A DNA stretch of 22,831 bases, taken from positions 1-22,831 of IMG/VR virus record IMGVR_UViG_3300020477_000142; one strand, given 5' to 3'. This DNA comes from a virus. A model generated the notes under the pieces. It saw only the letters and a list, made by a program, of their open reading frames with translations, had not been told where the DNA came from and did no database searches. Made by a program: the position numbers and the translations under genes. Below, piece after piece: positions 1 to 8,423 of this stretch (positions are counted from its first letter, which is position 1; each line of letters starts with the position of its first letter).

Positions 1-43
1 ATGAGGGTGAATAAAAATCCACCAAGTTATTTTTAATAACCAT
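1..43 (-). CDS. start of a further late gene, cut by the window edge
   Basis: Only the first 14 codons are visible (MVIKNNLVDFYSPS). The start is well supported: an ATG at 43-41 is preceded by AAGGAG (plus-strand positions 50-55) with a 6-base spacer, the strongest ribosome site at this end of the window. It lies just downstream of an intrinsic terminator and of the lysis genes. In T7-type genomes the next gene in this direction is often a terminase subunit, but the visible residues carry no diagnostic motif, so the product is unknown. Confidence 0.6.
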   Translation of the reverse strand, partial: MVIKNNLVDFYSPS

Positions 44-70
44 AATTTTCTCCTTATTATTAAGCGAGTT

Positions 71-105
71 ATAAAAAACCTAGATACTTATAAAAGCTAT
101 CTAAG
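71..105 (-). terminator. intrinsic (rho-independent) terminator after the lysis module
   Basis: Read on the minus strand, a stem runs from 105 to 79. CTTAGATA pairs with TATCTAGG (one T.G wobble) and CTT pairs with AAG around a TTAT loop, with a single bulged G between the two helices. The stem is followed at once by six T residues (78-73), the classical intrinsic terminator form. It starts 7 bases after the stop of the 36-residue membrane protein and ends before the ribosome site of the next gene. It therefore closes the structural/lysis transcript, possibly only partly because the stem is AT-rich. Confidence 0.75.
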
Positions 106-111
106 CACTAT

Positions 112-222
112 TTATTTAGACTTCTTAAAGAAACCTAAAATCTTGTCAATCCATTCTGGTTTCTGTGTGTAGATTAAAAATCCTACTAAAACCACAACGA
201 TTAAAAATCCTATAAAATCCAT
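112..222 (-). CDS. 36-residue single-TM small membrane protein
   Basis: The gene starts at ATG 222-220 and ends with TAA at 114-112, giving 36 residues. It begins MDFIGFLIVVVLVGFLIY, a single hydrophobic helix of about 15-17 residues, followed by an amphipathic basic tail (about residues 20-36, ending FFKKSK). The start is supported by AGGA six bases upstream of ATG. It follows the 3-TM holin by 7 bases and is the last gene before a terminator, so it belongs to the lysis module. A one-TM peptide with a basic cytoplasmic tail in this position could be a second holin, an antiholin or a spanin-like partner. The sequence does not decide between these, and I do not recognise a named family. Confidence 0.65.
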   Translation of the reverse strand: MDFIGFLIVVVLVGFLIYTQKPEWIDKILGFFKKSK

Positions 223-229
223 ATTTATC

Positions 230-661
230 CTATCGTTTTACTAAACTACCTCCAAAATACATACCAACTATAGCACCTACTAAGTTAGTATCTAATGGAG
301 TTATTACTAGACCTTGTAAAGATTTCCATTGCATTACTTCCTTCTCAGGTATAAACATAAAGCCAGGTCTAAACTCTGTGTATCCTACTGTAACAGGAAC
401 TTCAGGAAAAAATACTGCTATAACTTTTGGAAACACAACAATAGCAAAGATTGCTGTAAGTGCTATAATCCTTCGTGTCCATTGAAATCCAGCATTATTG
501 TACTCTCTAGCATCTTTAACAGTCTCTGCCTGAAACTTAGCACGTTCCATAAGCATCTTCTGTTGAGCTTGTTTAGCCTTAATAGACTGTGACCAAACAC
601 TCATAAGCCCACCTAACATGGTAGAGCCTAACATTGTTATAATTTCAAAAGGTATAGCCAT
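230..661 (-). CDS. putative holin, 3-TM type
   Basis: This 143-residue protein is predicted to form holes in the inner membrane that release the lysozyme. It has a hydrophobic N-terminal segment (about 5-23), a long charged Gln/Lys/Ala-rich amphipathic helix (about 27-60), a strong membrane helix (about 65-84, IIALTAIFAIVVFPKVIAVF) and a C-terminal hydrophobic Gly-rich segment (about 124-141). This matches the three-TM holin pattern of phages and gene transfer agents (GTA_holin_3TM type). The ATG overlaps the TAA of the 50-residue gene upstream by one base (TAATG), implying translational coupling. The only ribosome-site-like sequence is a weak GAAGAAGAA purine run inside the upstream gene. 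Neighbours are a lysozyme and small lysis-region proteins. The holin role is inferred from topology and position. Confidence 0.7.
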   Translation of the reverse strand: MAIPFEIITMLGSTMLGGLMSVWSQSIKAKQAQQKMLMERAKFQAETVKDAREYNNAGFQWTRRIIALTAIFAIVVFPKVIAVFFPEVPVTVGYTEFRPGFMFIPEKEVMQWKSLQGLVITPLDTNLVGAIVGMYFGGSLVKR

Positions 662-813
662 TATTCTTCTTCTTCAGAATATACAATTTCCATAATATCC
701 TCAAACATTAGTCTAAAATCCTCTAATGTCATAAAAGGCATATCCTTTTTTACCTGATGTAATCTATACCTACGATAGCAATCTTCTAGTTGTTTTTCTG
801 TATATAGTACCAT
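661..813 (-). CDS. 50-residue hypothetical protein in the lysis module
   Basis: A short gene fills the space between lysozyme and holin. ATG at 813-811 is preceded by AAGG with a 7-base spacer, and the TAA at 663-661 overlaps the holin ATG by one base. The product is soluble and mixed-charge: an N-terminal basic stretch (DCYRRYRLHQ, about 11-20), a central VKKDMPFMTLEDF, and an acidic end of four Glu. There is no membrane helix or signal peptide. Its tight fit between two co-directional genes and its coupling to the holin argue that it is real. It could modulate holin timing, which is inference from position only. No family is recognised. Confidence 0.6.
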   Translation of the reverse strand: MVLYTEKQLEDCYRRYRLHQVKKDMPFMTLEDFRLMFEDIMEIVYSEEEE

Positions 814-822
814 TATAGTACC

Positions 823-1281
823 TTATTTTAATTTGTCAATAGCTTCTACGAAATCTCTTACTCTTACTGGAGTTTGCTCCATCCAACGAGACTGACCATT
901 TCTTCCAGACCCTGTTGAGACTTGTCGAATAGCCTCATCATAGTCTCTATTATATAAAGCTCTATAAGCTGAAGGAAATTTATTCATCCAGTTTGTGCCG
1001 AGTTGGAAATTAACTGATCCTAGTGCTATAATAAACTCTGGATCACGTATGTTTAATTCTTGCATCTGTTGTGCAGCAGCTTCCCAGGACCTTTGTGCAT
1101 CTTGATCAAGCCAATTATCTCTAATACGTTGTGATACTCTTTCACCTACATCGTATTGTCTACACTCTTGTTCAGTTAATAAGTGTCCAACTCCACAAGT
1201 AGGCTTACCTAATGAGTCAAGGTATACGTGGTCTACGTTACCTTCTCTGTATTCTAAATGATGTAAAAATTCTTTATACAT
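823..1281 (-). CDS. endolysin, GH24 lysozyme (T4-lysozyme type)
   Basis: This muramidase hydrolyses the MurNAc-GlcNAc bond of peptidoglycan at lysis. From the ATG at 1281-1279 it is 152 residues, against 164 for T4 lysozyme. The N-terminus carries the GH24 active-site layout: Glu13-Gly14, Asp22 and Thr28, with the same E-x8-D-x5-T spacing as Glu11/Asp20/Thr26 of T4 lysozyme, followed by CGVGHLL. The open frame extends to 1359, but the 26 extra residues have no place in the family, so the inner ATG is chosen. That ATG overlaps the end of the gp16-like gene by 8 bases (ATGTATAA) and has no clear Shine-Dalgarno, suggesting translational coupling. There is no signal peptide, so release should need the nearby holin. 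Confidence 0.88.
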   Translation of the reverse strand: MYKEFLHHLEYREGNVDHVYLDSLGKPTCGVGHLLTEQECRQYDVGERVSQRIRDNWLDQDAQRSWEAAAQQMQELNIRDPEFIIALGSVNFQLGTNWMNKFPSAYRALYNRDYDEAIRQVSTGSGRNGQSRWMEQTPVRVRDFVEAIDKLK

Positions 1282-4200
1282 TATTAGGTTTTTTATAAAT
1301 AGCTGTATACGGCTCACCTGTAAATGGATTAAGAGGTTCTGCACTAGCTTGAACAGCATAGCTTTGAGTACCTATTCTATCTTTTCTTTCCATTGGTATC
1401 AGAGGTGCATTAGGTACTGGATGGTCTTCAGATACTTTACCACCTTCAAAAAAACCAGTATAATCTTTTGTTCTTTTTCGTGTTGGTTCATCTTTATATT
1501 CTTCATTAATACCTAATAATGCATATATTCTATTTATTATATTTGTTAAATCTTTAGCTAGTGGTAAAGGTTCTATTGCTTTAACAATAGCACCTTCATA
1601 ATCTTCTGCTTCGAAATTTCTAATTACTTTACTAGGCATTTGTGCTGTTTTATTGATATAAGAAAAAAGTGGAGTAATGTTTTCTATAGAAGTACCACCT
1701 GAATTAGTAGCAAAAGACCTAGCTATTTTTTCAACTTGCCAAGGAATTAATCCTTTTAAAGTTGCTGCTTCTTGCCACCACTTAGGACTCCAATTTATAG
1801 GAGCATTGTCTTCGTAGTAATCTCTTGCAGGACTTGCTGCTATTTGTAATTCTCTTAGACCACCAAAAACTACAACACCAGCTAACATTTTAATTGCTAG
1901 TGCAGCATCACCATTTTCAACTCTATTAATTAAACTATTAAGTTGTGTGGTTTTAAATTGAGCCCAAGATAAAAACATTCCTAATGATCTTATAAATGGG
2001 TCTTTATGTTGAGCAAAATGCATCCTATTACCTGACGTAGGAACACCAACATCCCTATCTTTTATTTTATTACCAGATTTAATTAGTATTCTTTGTCCTA
2101 ATGAATCATCAAAAGCTTCATCAACTGTTTTAAATTTTTTCAAATATGTTAAATGGCTGTCTGTTAGACCATGATTATTTAGTTGTATTCTAATATGCTT
2201 TTTAACACGTTGTCCTGCAAATTTATGAGCCATTTTAAAGGCATCTTCAATTCCAGTATTAAAAGCAAAACGTGCCGATATATCTGTTAAAGGTGTCATA
2301 CCATTCCATTTAAAAAGCCATTGATTTGCAGTACCAAAAGCTTCTTGAGTCTTGGTATCAGGATCAGCACCTGCGTACAAAGCCCTGACATCTTTTTCAT
2401 AAGTTGATTTATGATGTAGTCCAAATTCTCTAGCATAATTTCTACCTTTTAAAGACATTTTAGTCATTGCTTTAATAGGTGACCAAAACGAATGAGAATT
2501 TGAAAGAGGCTGTACTAAATCGCCCAACTGTGCAATAGATGAACGAGTCAGCATAGTTGAGTTTCCTAAGAAAGTCAATACTGCCATAGCATTTTTAGGA
2601 ATTTGACTATCCCATATTGCACTACCATGTTTATTAAAATAAAGATCAACATTACGTATTATATTGTTTTGTTTTCTCTTAAAATCTTTGTGGCTTATTT
2701 TACCAGTAGATAAATCTTGCCTTAATGTTTTCAGAAAATTATTTAGAACATTATAATTTACTATAGGAGTTCCGTCTTTTTTAAAACCTCTTAAAGCCAT
2801 TCCCATAGCCCTGCCAAATTCAATGCCTTGTACTGAACTAGAAATAAATTTCTTTAAAACTGTATCAATATTAGTTTCTAAAAATCCTGCGTCAGCAATA
2901 ATTTTAACTGCTTTAGGATCAGTAAATTGTCTTTTTCTATGAAAATGATTTAAAACAGGTGGTCCTTTAAATAACAACTTTCCTTTTTTAGTAACTTCCC
3001 ATAAACTACCATCATCCATTCTTTCTTTAGCTATTCGTGTACCTATTGTTTTATCTCCCCATTGAGCTTTTGAGGCTTTTTGAAGAGTTGTTTTAAATAA
3101 TTCAGGATTAGATTTTATTGCTAGTTGATTATAAATTTGAGGTAATCCCCAATCTTCAATAGGCTTATAAGCAATTCCTGCTTCTTTAACATAGGTATCT
3201 CCTATAAAATCTGTAGCAGGTTTGGAATTTCCAGAAACTTTTTTAGCTTGTATAACATCTTCTGGAGTTAAAGATAATCTTTTAATGGTTGCTTTTTCAG
3301 GTTCTAGATTTCTAGTAAACCACCACGCAGCAGTTAGTTGTTTTTCTGTTGCTCCTTGTGTAACTTTATTATTAATATGTTCGTATAATTTTACTAGTCC
3401 TAAATCTGTTGCTTGTTCTGCTGACGTGATAGACCTTGTTCCACCAAACTGATTGTGAAATAATAACTTAGACATTGATTCATTTACACCACCTAAAGCT
3501 CTACTAATAGAAGCAGTTGTACCAGCAGTATAAAATTTTAAAGCATTATGTAGTATGATAGCCTGTTGATTTTCAAGAATACCAAAAGCTTTAGCTTTCA
3601 TACCAGCATCTATATAGGGATTTTTCATAATTCTACTATGCATGCCACCTAAAAACATCCCTGCTCCAGCTAAAGCATAAGTAAAAGCATTATCTTCATC
3701 AGTATCATCATCTGTAAACACACCTACTGACCAACCAATACCTCCTCCTACAATAGGTCTAGTAGCTTCGTATAATATTTTAGTTAATAAATTTTCTGTT
3801 AATTCTTTAGCTTTAGCTATTTCTGTAATAGCACCATCTACAATTTCTAATTCACCATTTGTAGCTTTATTCAATAATCTAGGATGTGTTTTTGAAGTAA
3901 AGTCAATAGCTGCCTTACTTTTCTTTTCTAAAGTTTTATAAGCATAACCATATTCATCTTTTATTTTTTTCTCTGCTCGTTTTGTATTTTTATAATACGG
4001 ACCTTTATCTCCACGAATCATATCATTATACGCTGTTTTAGCTTTTCTAAAAGTGAGTTCTACTTTTTTATGGTTTTCATACAGCTTATTTATAGCTGGC
4101 ATGACTTGTAAGTCACCTTTTAAAATTGTATCAAATTGACTAGCTATCTGAGTAACACCGATATCATCTAATACTTCAGCTTCTCTAGCAGTTAAAGTTA

Positions 4201-5371
4201 TTTTTGGTTCGTCTACAGTTTTAGAAATTTTAATAACTTCCTCTCCAGACTCATCTAATACACCAAGATTTATAGTTTTCTCTTTAGGAGCTAACATTCT
4301 ATCTCCTATCATCTTACCTGCTAAACCAGAAGCACCACCAATAGTTCCAGCAAACAGTAAAGTAGTAGGATTAACTTCTCCATAAGCAGCATACTCATAT
4401 ATTGACATATCAGTAACACCTACTCCAGCACCAAAACCAGTAGCAGCTATTTTACCTAACTTGGCAGCTTTTGCCCAAGGTAATAAAAATGTTATAGGAT
4501 CAGTAAAGGCAGTTACAATTCTTCCTGCTAGAACTTTAGCATCTCCTTCTCTACCTTCAAAATCCTTGCCATATTTTTCTTTAAGTTCTTCAAAAATAAC
4601 TTGAGTGCGTTCTTTTTCCTGTGCTTTTAAAGCCTCAGTATATTCTATATCATCAGACATGCTTTTCATACCTGCAGTTATCATTCTACCAATATTTCCT
4701 AAAGTATGTCTTTCTATTCTTGCACCAAGCTCAAAAGCTTCTCCTGCAGTTAATTCTTTTCTACCTTTAATTATACCTGCTCTTTTACCAACCTCAGTAT
4801 GTTTTTTACTTTTCTCTTTTGCAGCAAATTCAGCTTCTTGTTCAGTTTTGAAATATTCTATTTTACTAGGGTCGTTCTTGAGCCAGTAATTATATAATTC
4901 TTGTTCTGTATCTGGTGAATTATCATAGACAACTTTACCATCAAGAAGTAAGGATGGAAAGTTAGCAAACTGCCCATCGTCTATTTCATGTCCTCGTGTG
5001 TGCACAGAAATGTGCTTGTTTTGATCTGGATCATAATAGAAAGAAACTCCTTCAGCCTCTCCTTTATATTCCAGTTGTTTACCTTTTAGGTGGGATGTAT
5101 CTGAATCTTGAAAATAAGAAGACTTATAAACATTAGGAAGTTCTATGTCTTCTTCCTCATCTTCTTCTACTGGAGCAGTACTTACTTCAGCAAAAGCTAT
5201 CTCTTCTTCAGAAATTTTTTCTTCTTCCTCTTCTGACGGAAGTTCTTCGTCTTCTGTTAAACCAAGTTCTTCAAGTTGTAGTCTTAGTTTTTCTTCTTCG
5301 GTAAGTTCTTCTTCCTCCTCATCTTGTTGTGTAAAATAAGGACTATCATAAACACTTAAATTATCAGACAT
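1274..5371 (-). CDS. large internal virion / ejection protein (T7 gp16-like role)
   Basis: This 1365-residue protein is the last and largest of the run of virion genes before lysis, the position of T7 gp16. It is likely stored in the capsid and ejected to help DNA cross the host envelope. The first ~75 residues are extremely acidic (runs of Glu at about 18-60), unlike the rest, which is Lys-rich and helical. Hydrophobic Gly/Ala-rich segments appear at about 285-355, again around 535-580 (VGGGIGWSVGV...), and near 1190 (AGVVVFGGL); these could insert in membranes. The C-terminal half (LTRSSIAQLGDL, then SARFAFNTGIEDAF) has the style of large phage virion proteins. No peptidoglycan hydrolase motif is visible here; that domain sits on the preceding protein. 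The gene starts 10 bases after its neighbour's TAG, with only a weak ribosome site. Confidence 0.72.
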   Translation of the reverse strand: MSDNLSVYDSPYFTQQDEEEEELTEEEKLRLQLEELGLTEDEELPSEEEEEKISEEEIAFAEVSTAPVEEDEEEDIELPNVYKSSYFQDSDTSHLKGKQLEYKGEAEGVSFYYDPDQNKHISVHTRGHEIDDGQFANFPSLLLDGKVVYDNSPDTEQELYNYWLKNDPSKIEYFKTEQEAEFAAKEKSKKHTEVGKRAGIIKGRKELTAGEAFELGARIERHTLGNIGRMITAGMKSMSDDIEYTEALKAQEKERTQVIFEELKEKYGKDFEGREGDAKVLAGRIVTAFTDPITFLLPWAKAAKLGKIAATGFGAGVGVTDMSIYEYAAYGEVNPTTLLFAGTIGGASGLAGKMIGDRMLAPKEKTINLGVLDESGEEVIKISKTVDEPKITLTAREAEVLDDIGVTQIASQFDTILKGDLQVMPAINKLYENHKKVELTFRKAKTAYNDMIRGDKGPYYKNTKRAEKKIKDEYGYAYKTLEKKSKAAIDFTSKTHPRLLNKATNGELEIVDGAITEIAKAKELTENLLTKILYEATRPIVGGGIGWSVGVFTDDDTDEDNAFTYALAGAGMFLGGMHSRIMKNPYIDAGMKAKAFGILENQQAIILHNALKFYTAGTTASISRALGGVNESMSKLLFHNQFGGTRSITSAEQATDLGLVKLYEHINNKVTQGATEKQLTAAWWFTRNLEPEKATIKRLSLTPEDVIQAKKVSGNSKPATDFIGDTYVKEAGIAYKPIEDWGLPQIYNQLAIKSNPELFKTTLQKASKAQWGDKTIGTRIAKERMDDGSLWEVTKKGKLLFKGPPVLNHFHRKRQFTDPKAVKIIADAGFLETNIDTVLKKFISSSVQGIEFGRAMGMALRGFKKDGTPIVNYNVLNNFLKTLRQDLSTGKISHKDFKRKQNNIIRNVDLYFNKHGSAIWDSQIPKNAMAVLTFLGNSTMLTRSSIAQLGDLVQPLSNSHSFWSPIKAMTKMSLKGRNYAREFGLHHKSTYEKDVRALYAGADPDTKTQEAFGTANQWLFKWNGMTPLTDISARFAFNTGIEDAFKMAHKFAGQRVKKHIRIQLNNHGLTDSHLTYLKKFKTVDEAFDDSLGQRILIKSGNKIKDRDVGVPTSGNRMHFAQHKDPFIRSLGMFLSWAQFKTTQLNSLINRVENGDAALAIKMLAGVVVFGGLRELQIAASPARDYYEDNAPINWSPKWWQEAATLKGLIPWQVEKIARSFATNSGGTSIENITPLFSYINKTAQMPSKVIRNFEAEDYEGAIVKAIEPLPLAKDLTNIINRIYALLGINEEYKDEPTRKRTKDYTGFFEGGKVSEDHPVPNAPLIPMERKDRIGTQSYAVQASAEPLNPFTGEPYTAIYKKPNNV

Positions 5372-5381
5372 TCTTGTATCT

Positions 5382-7799
5382 CTATGATGGGTTTCTATTT
5401 AATAATGAAGTTGTCGCTGTAACTCTTTTTAGATACTTATCAACAGTTCCTGCTCCTGCTGAAGTGTTATAATATTTTTTCCAATAAGCTGCTCTAGCTT
5501 TTAAAGTAGTTGGAATACTTTCAGGAACTGAGAGTAGATAAGCTCTTGCAAAAGCTGCTCCATATAAAGGAGTATTTAGATCAGAAAATGATGCTGTTGT
5601 TAAATCAATACCAAGCTCTTCTTTTAATTTTTCATTATAATTTCTTATATTTTCACCTACATCAGCATCTGGTTGTAGCCTACGTTGTACTTCATCAAAA
5701 GCTATTCTATCAATTTGAAAAATTCCAGAAGAATCTTGCTTTTTAAAAGTCTTTCTATGTGTACCATACTTTGATTCTACTTCAGCTATTTCTGTTAAGA
5801 ATTGTTTAGCATTTTCAGAATCAGGTAATACATCTGCAACTGTTTGAATAGCTAATTCTGTAATATTTTTACCAGTAATTTCAGAAGTTGTTAATAACAT
5901 ATCTGCCACTACTTCAGGAGAAGCATCAGCAGGTAAATCATATTTTTCTAAGGTTGGTTTTAAATGCATTGAAATTTTACCTGTCTCTGCATATCTTTGT
6001 AATCTTGTTTTATCTTGGCTTATTATAGATTTACTTCCTGCCCAAACTATACCTTTACCTAAGTATTCTGCTCCAGTAGGTCTCGAACCTCTACCAATAG
6101 CTGTTAATTCTTCAACTGTAGTTGGTTTCTTATCTATAGTAGTAGGAGAAGGTGGTGGTACAGCCCTTTGTTTAGAATCTTGATAATTACTATATATTTC
6201 CATTAATTCATCTGTATTATCTGGATAGTCTTTTATAAGTTCAGGAAAAAGTTCTTTAATATAAGCATCGTCTTTCTTATTTATAGCAGCTTGAAATGCT
6301 GTTCTGGCTCGATCAAAAGTAGGTAGTTTAAAAGTACCTGTAGTAGTACCTCTAGTACCTGTAGTAGTACCTCTAGTAGTACCTCTAGTACCTGTAGTAG
6401 TACCTGTAGTAGTACCTTTAGGTTCTTCTATTCTTTCTTTTATAACTCTATATTCATCTACTGGTATAACTATTAAATCTGCTCGTGTATCTCCAAACCC
6501 AAAGAAACGACCAGAATCTTTAAAAACAATCTCTTGTCCGTCTTCATCTTTTGCAAAAGTAATTCTACCTATAGCTCTTTTAGTAGCCTCTCGTACCATG
6601 TCTTCATCAACTTGAACTCTGGCTGGAGAAGGATCAAGAGGATCAATAGTAGCTTCTCTTCTTATAATATCATCTTTTAATTCTTCTTTTATAGCATCAT
6701 AAAACATAGTTTGTTCGGCTTTTGTAAAGTAATCTTCAAATACGTCTTCTAAATTTTCAGACTTTACATTACCTTCTGCGTCAGGTCTAGTAATAGGAAC
6801 TGTAAGTTTTAGACTTGTTAAATAATCAACGAACTCCTCTTTAGAATCTTCTAAATTATCTTTCTCATCCTGTACAGTTTTTGCTCCAAAGATTACTGTA
6901 TCAGTACGATCATCATGTTGTGGAAATAATTCGGCTAATGTTTGATTTTCAAAAGGCGTAGGTGGAGTCTCTCTTATTTCCTTTAATATTTCCTTTCTAG
7001 ATTTACCTGTGTTATTTATCATTACAGTTACTTCTTCTTGTAATTTGACAGCTTCAGAAGTTTTACGACCAAAATCTGAAGTATATTGTTTAATAGTATT
7101 CTCATCTAATTTTATAGTTCTACCAGTACCTAATTTAACATCTCTTAAATCAGCATTAAGGTCTTTAGTAAGTCCAACTTTACCTAAAAGTTTACGAAGA
7201 GTACTCGTATTCTGTGGATTCATTATTTGCTTAGTAGCATTTTTAATTAATGATTTATATTGTTCTTCTACACCCTTTGTAGTTTGACCTAAATATCCTT
7301 TATGTTTATTATATGTCCTTCGTAAAGTTTCTAAAGTTCCATCAGCTATAACAGCCTCACGCATCTGTTCTTCAAAACTCTCAGGGTCTAATTTGTCTAG
7401 TCCTTTCTGAGTTCCTGTACCTCGCCCTGTTCTAAACTTTGCTGCGTGTTGTTCTGCTACTGCCCTATGAATTGCACCACCTTTTTTCCAACTCTCAGGA
7501 TCATCCCAATCAACTACTCCAGTATATTTATTTAATACATTGTCACGAAACTTAGTAGCTTGGTTTATACGATTTAAAGCATTAGCCTTATCTACAGTAA
7601 ATTGATTTGTCATATCTTCTACTCTATTCTGTGCTCTCTTATGTAAGAACATATCACCAATCTGAAAGGCTGCTAAAACCTGATTAACTCTTTTTATCTG
7701 TCTGCTTCTTTTACTTGCTTTCTTACGAGATTTTTCTCTACTAGCTAGTAAAGACTCTCCGTATTCTACTGCTGTTTGATTTGGGTCAAATTGTGCCAT
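5382..7799 (-). CDS. internal virion protein with C-terminal lytic transglycosylase-like domain
   Basis: This 805-residue protein probably combines a scaffold-like helical body with a wall-degrading tip. Residues 1-60 are strongly basic (REKSRKKASKRSRQIKR). The middle is charged and helical. A Thr/Gly/Arg repeat linker (about 461-488) is followed by a Pro/Lys-rich linker. The last ~155 residues resemble an SLT/lysozyme-fold domain: candidate catalytic Glu675 in AEVESKYG, then SSGIFQID (about 690-697), and an aromatic AAYWKKYYNT segment (about 770-779). In T7 the comparable domain is at the N-terminus of gp16; here it lies at the C-terminus of the protein before the gp16-like one. The ATG is preceded by AGAGGA inside the upstream gene, 4 bases away. 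The enzymatic call rests on motif spacing, not alignment. Confidence 0.7.
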   Translation of the reverse strand: MAQFDPNQTAVEYGESLLASREKSRKKASKRSRQIKRVNQVLAAFQIGDMFLHKRAQNRVEDMTNQFTVDKANALNRINQATKFRDNVLNKYTGVVDWDDPESWKKGGAIHRAVAEQHAAKFRTGRGTGTQKGLDKLDPESFEEQMREAVIADGTLETLRRTYNKHKGYLGQTTKGVEEQYKSLIKNATKQIMNPQNTSTLRKLLGKVGLTKDLNADLRDVKLGTGRTIKLDENTIKQYTSDFGRKTSEAVKLQEEVTVMINNTGKSRKEILKEIRETPPTPFENQTLAELFPQHDDRTDTVIFGAKTVQDEKDNLEDSKEEFVDYLTSLKLTVPITRPDAEGNVKSENLEDVFEDYFTKAEQTMFYDAIKEELKDDIIRREATIDPLDPSPARVQVDEDMVREATKRAIGRITFAKDEDGQEIVFKDSGRFFGFGDTRADLIVIPVDEYRVIKERIEEPKGTTTGTTTGTRGTTRGTTTGTRGTTTGTFKLPTFDRARTAFQAAINKKDDAYIKELFPELIKDYPDNTDELMEIYSNYQDSKQRAVPPPSPTTIDKKPTTVEELTAIGRGSRPTGAEYLGKGIVWAGSKSIISQDKTRLQRYAETGKISMHLKPTLEKYDLPADASPEVVADMLLTTSEITGKNITELAIQTVADVLPDSENAKQFLTEIAEVESKYGTHRKTFKKQDSSGIFQIDRIAFDEVQRRLQPDADVGENIRNYNEKLKEELGIDLTTASFSDLNTPLYGAAFARAYLLSVPESIPTTLKARAAYWKKYYNTSAGAGTVDKYLKRVTATTSLLNRNPS
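6333..6416 (-). repeat. 9/12-nt tandem repeat encoding a Gly-Thr-Thr-(Thr/Arg) linker
   Basis: About 84 bases consist of alternating 12-base (GGTACTACTACA or GGTACTACTAGA) and 9-base (GGTACTAGA) units on the coding strand, giving GTTT, GTTR and GTR units in the 805-residue virion protein. Every unit starts with the same GGTACT codon pair, so the array is young at the DNA level and likely varies in length between relatives by slippage or unequal recombination, always in frame. It probably forms a flexible linker between the helical body and the C-terminal enzymatic region. Confidence 0.85.
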
Positions 7800-7803
7800 T
7801 TCT

Positions 7804-8412
7804 TTATCCTCTTGCTAATAAACTATTAGTTTCTTCTATAGTCTCTTCTGTTTCTGGTTTTGCTAATAAACTTTCAGGCACTTGTATATTTCTAATTTTT
7901 TCTGAAATATCTTTAGGTAAGGCTTCTTCTTTAACAGTCTTATCGTTTAAATTACCTTCAGCAACTTTTGCTAAATCATTAAATACATCTGAAACTTGTT
8001 CATCATCTATTTTCTCTTCATCTGGATCATCTTCTTCATCTATTCTATACTTAACACCTGCCTTCTCAGCCATAGACATAATCATAAACATAGTAGGTTC
8101 TAATAACTGTAACATTAAATCAGGATTCCAAGCTCCTTTTTGAAAGCCATCTTCCAATATCATCTGTGTCATATTAGTAACAGGCATACCCTCTCCTAAA
8201 GCAGTTACAATATTAATATAAGTTTCTTCTTCAGTCATCATATCAAATAAAGAATGCAAAGCTGAATTTAATGTAGTATGTGTTGGAGGTTTTTCCCAAG
8301 GTGAAGGTTCATTAGGATTACTCGTCAAAGATTGACCTGGAACTGGTCCTTCCATTTGACCAAGATAGTCTAATGCTTCTTGATTCTTTATATCTATTGC
8401 TTCTTCTGCCAT
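7804..8412 (-). CDS. acidic virion-region hypothetical protein
   Basis: A 202-residue protein lies between two internal virion proteins (11 bases after one, 4 bases before the next). The N-terminal part contains the turn-rich motif PGQSLTSNPNEPSPWEKPP (about 25-43). I associate this with a small hypothetical family in marine phages, from memory and not from a search. Then comes a hydrophobic, Met-rich helical core (about 48-120, LMLQLLEPTMFMIMSMA), an acidic linker (about 126-140, DEEDDPDEEKIDDEQ) and an acidic helical tail. There is no signal peptide. A small virion or assembly factor for the ejection proteins is the best guess. The start at 8412 has TAAGG about 8 bases upstream. Confidence 0.6.
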   Translation of the reverse strand: MAEEAIDIKNQEALDYLGQMEGPVPGQSLTSNPNEPSPWEKPPTHTTLNSALHSLFDMMTEEETYINIVTALGEGMPVTNMTQMILEDGFQKGAWNPDLMLQLLEPTMFMIMSMAEKAGVKYRIDEEDDPDEEKIDDEQVSDVFNDLAKVAEGNLNDKTVKEEALPKDISEKIRNIQVPESLLAKPETEETIEETNSLLARG

Positions 8413-8423
8413 AATATTTTACC

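Noticed and set aside
1282-1359. An upstream start for the lysozyme, adding 26 residues.
   Set aside because: The extension overlaps the gp16-like gene by 86 bases and adds residues before the GH24 fold; the ATG at 1281 places the catalytic residues as in T4 lysozyme.
5145-5339. A serine-rich plus-strand open frame.
   Set aside because: The serine runs are the complement of GAA/GAG (Glu) codons in the acidic N-terminus of the gp16-like protein.
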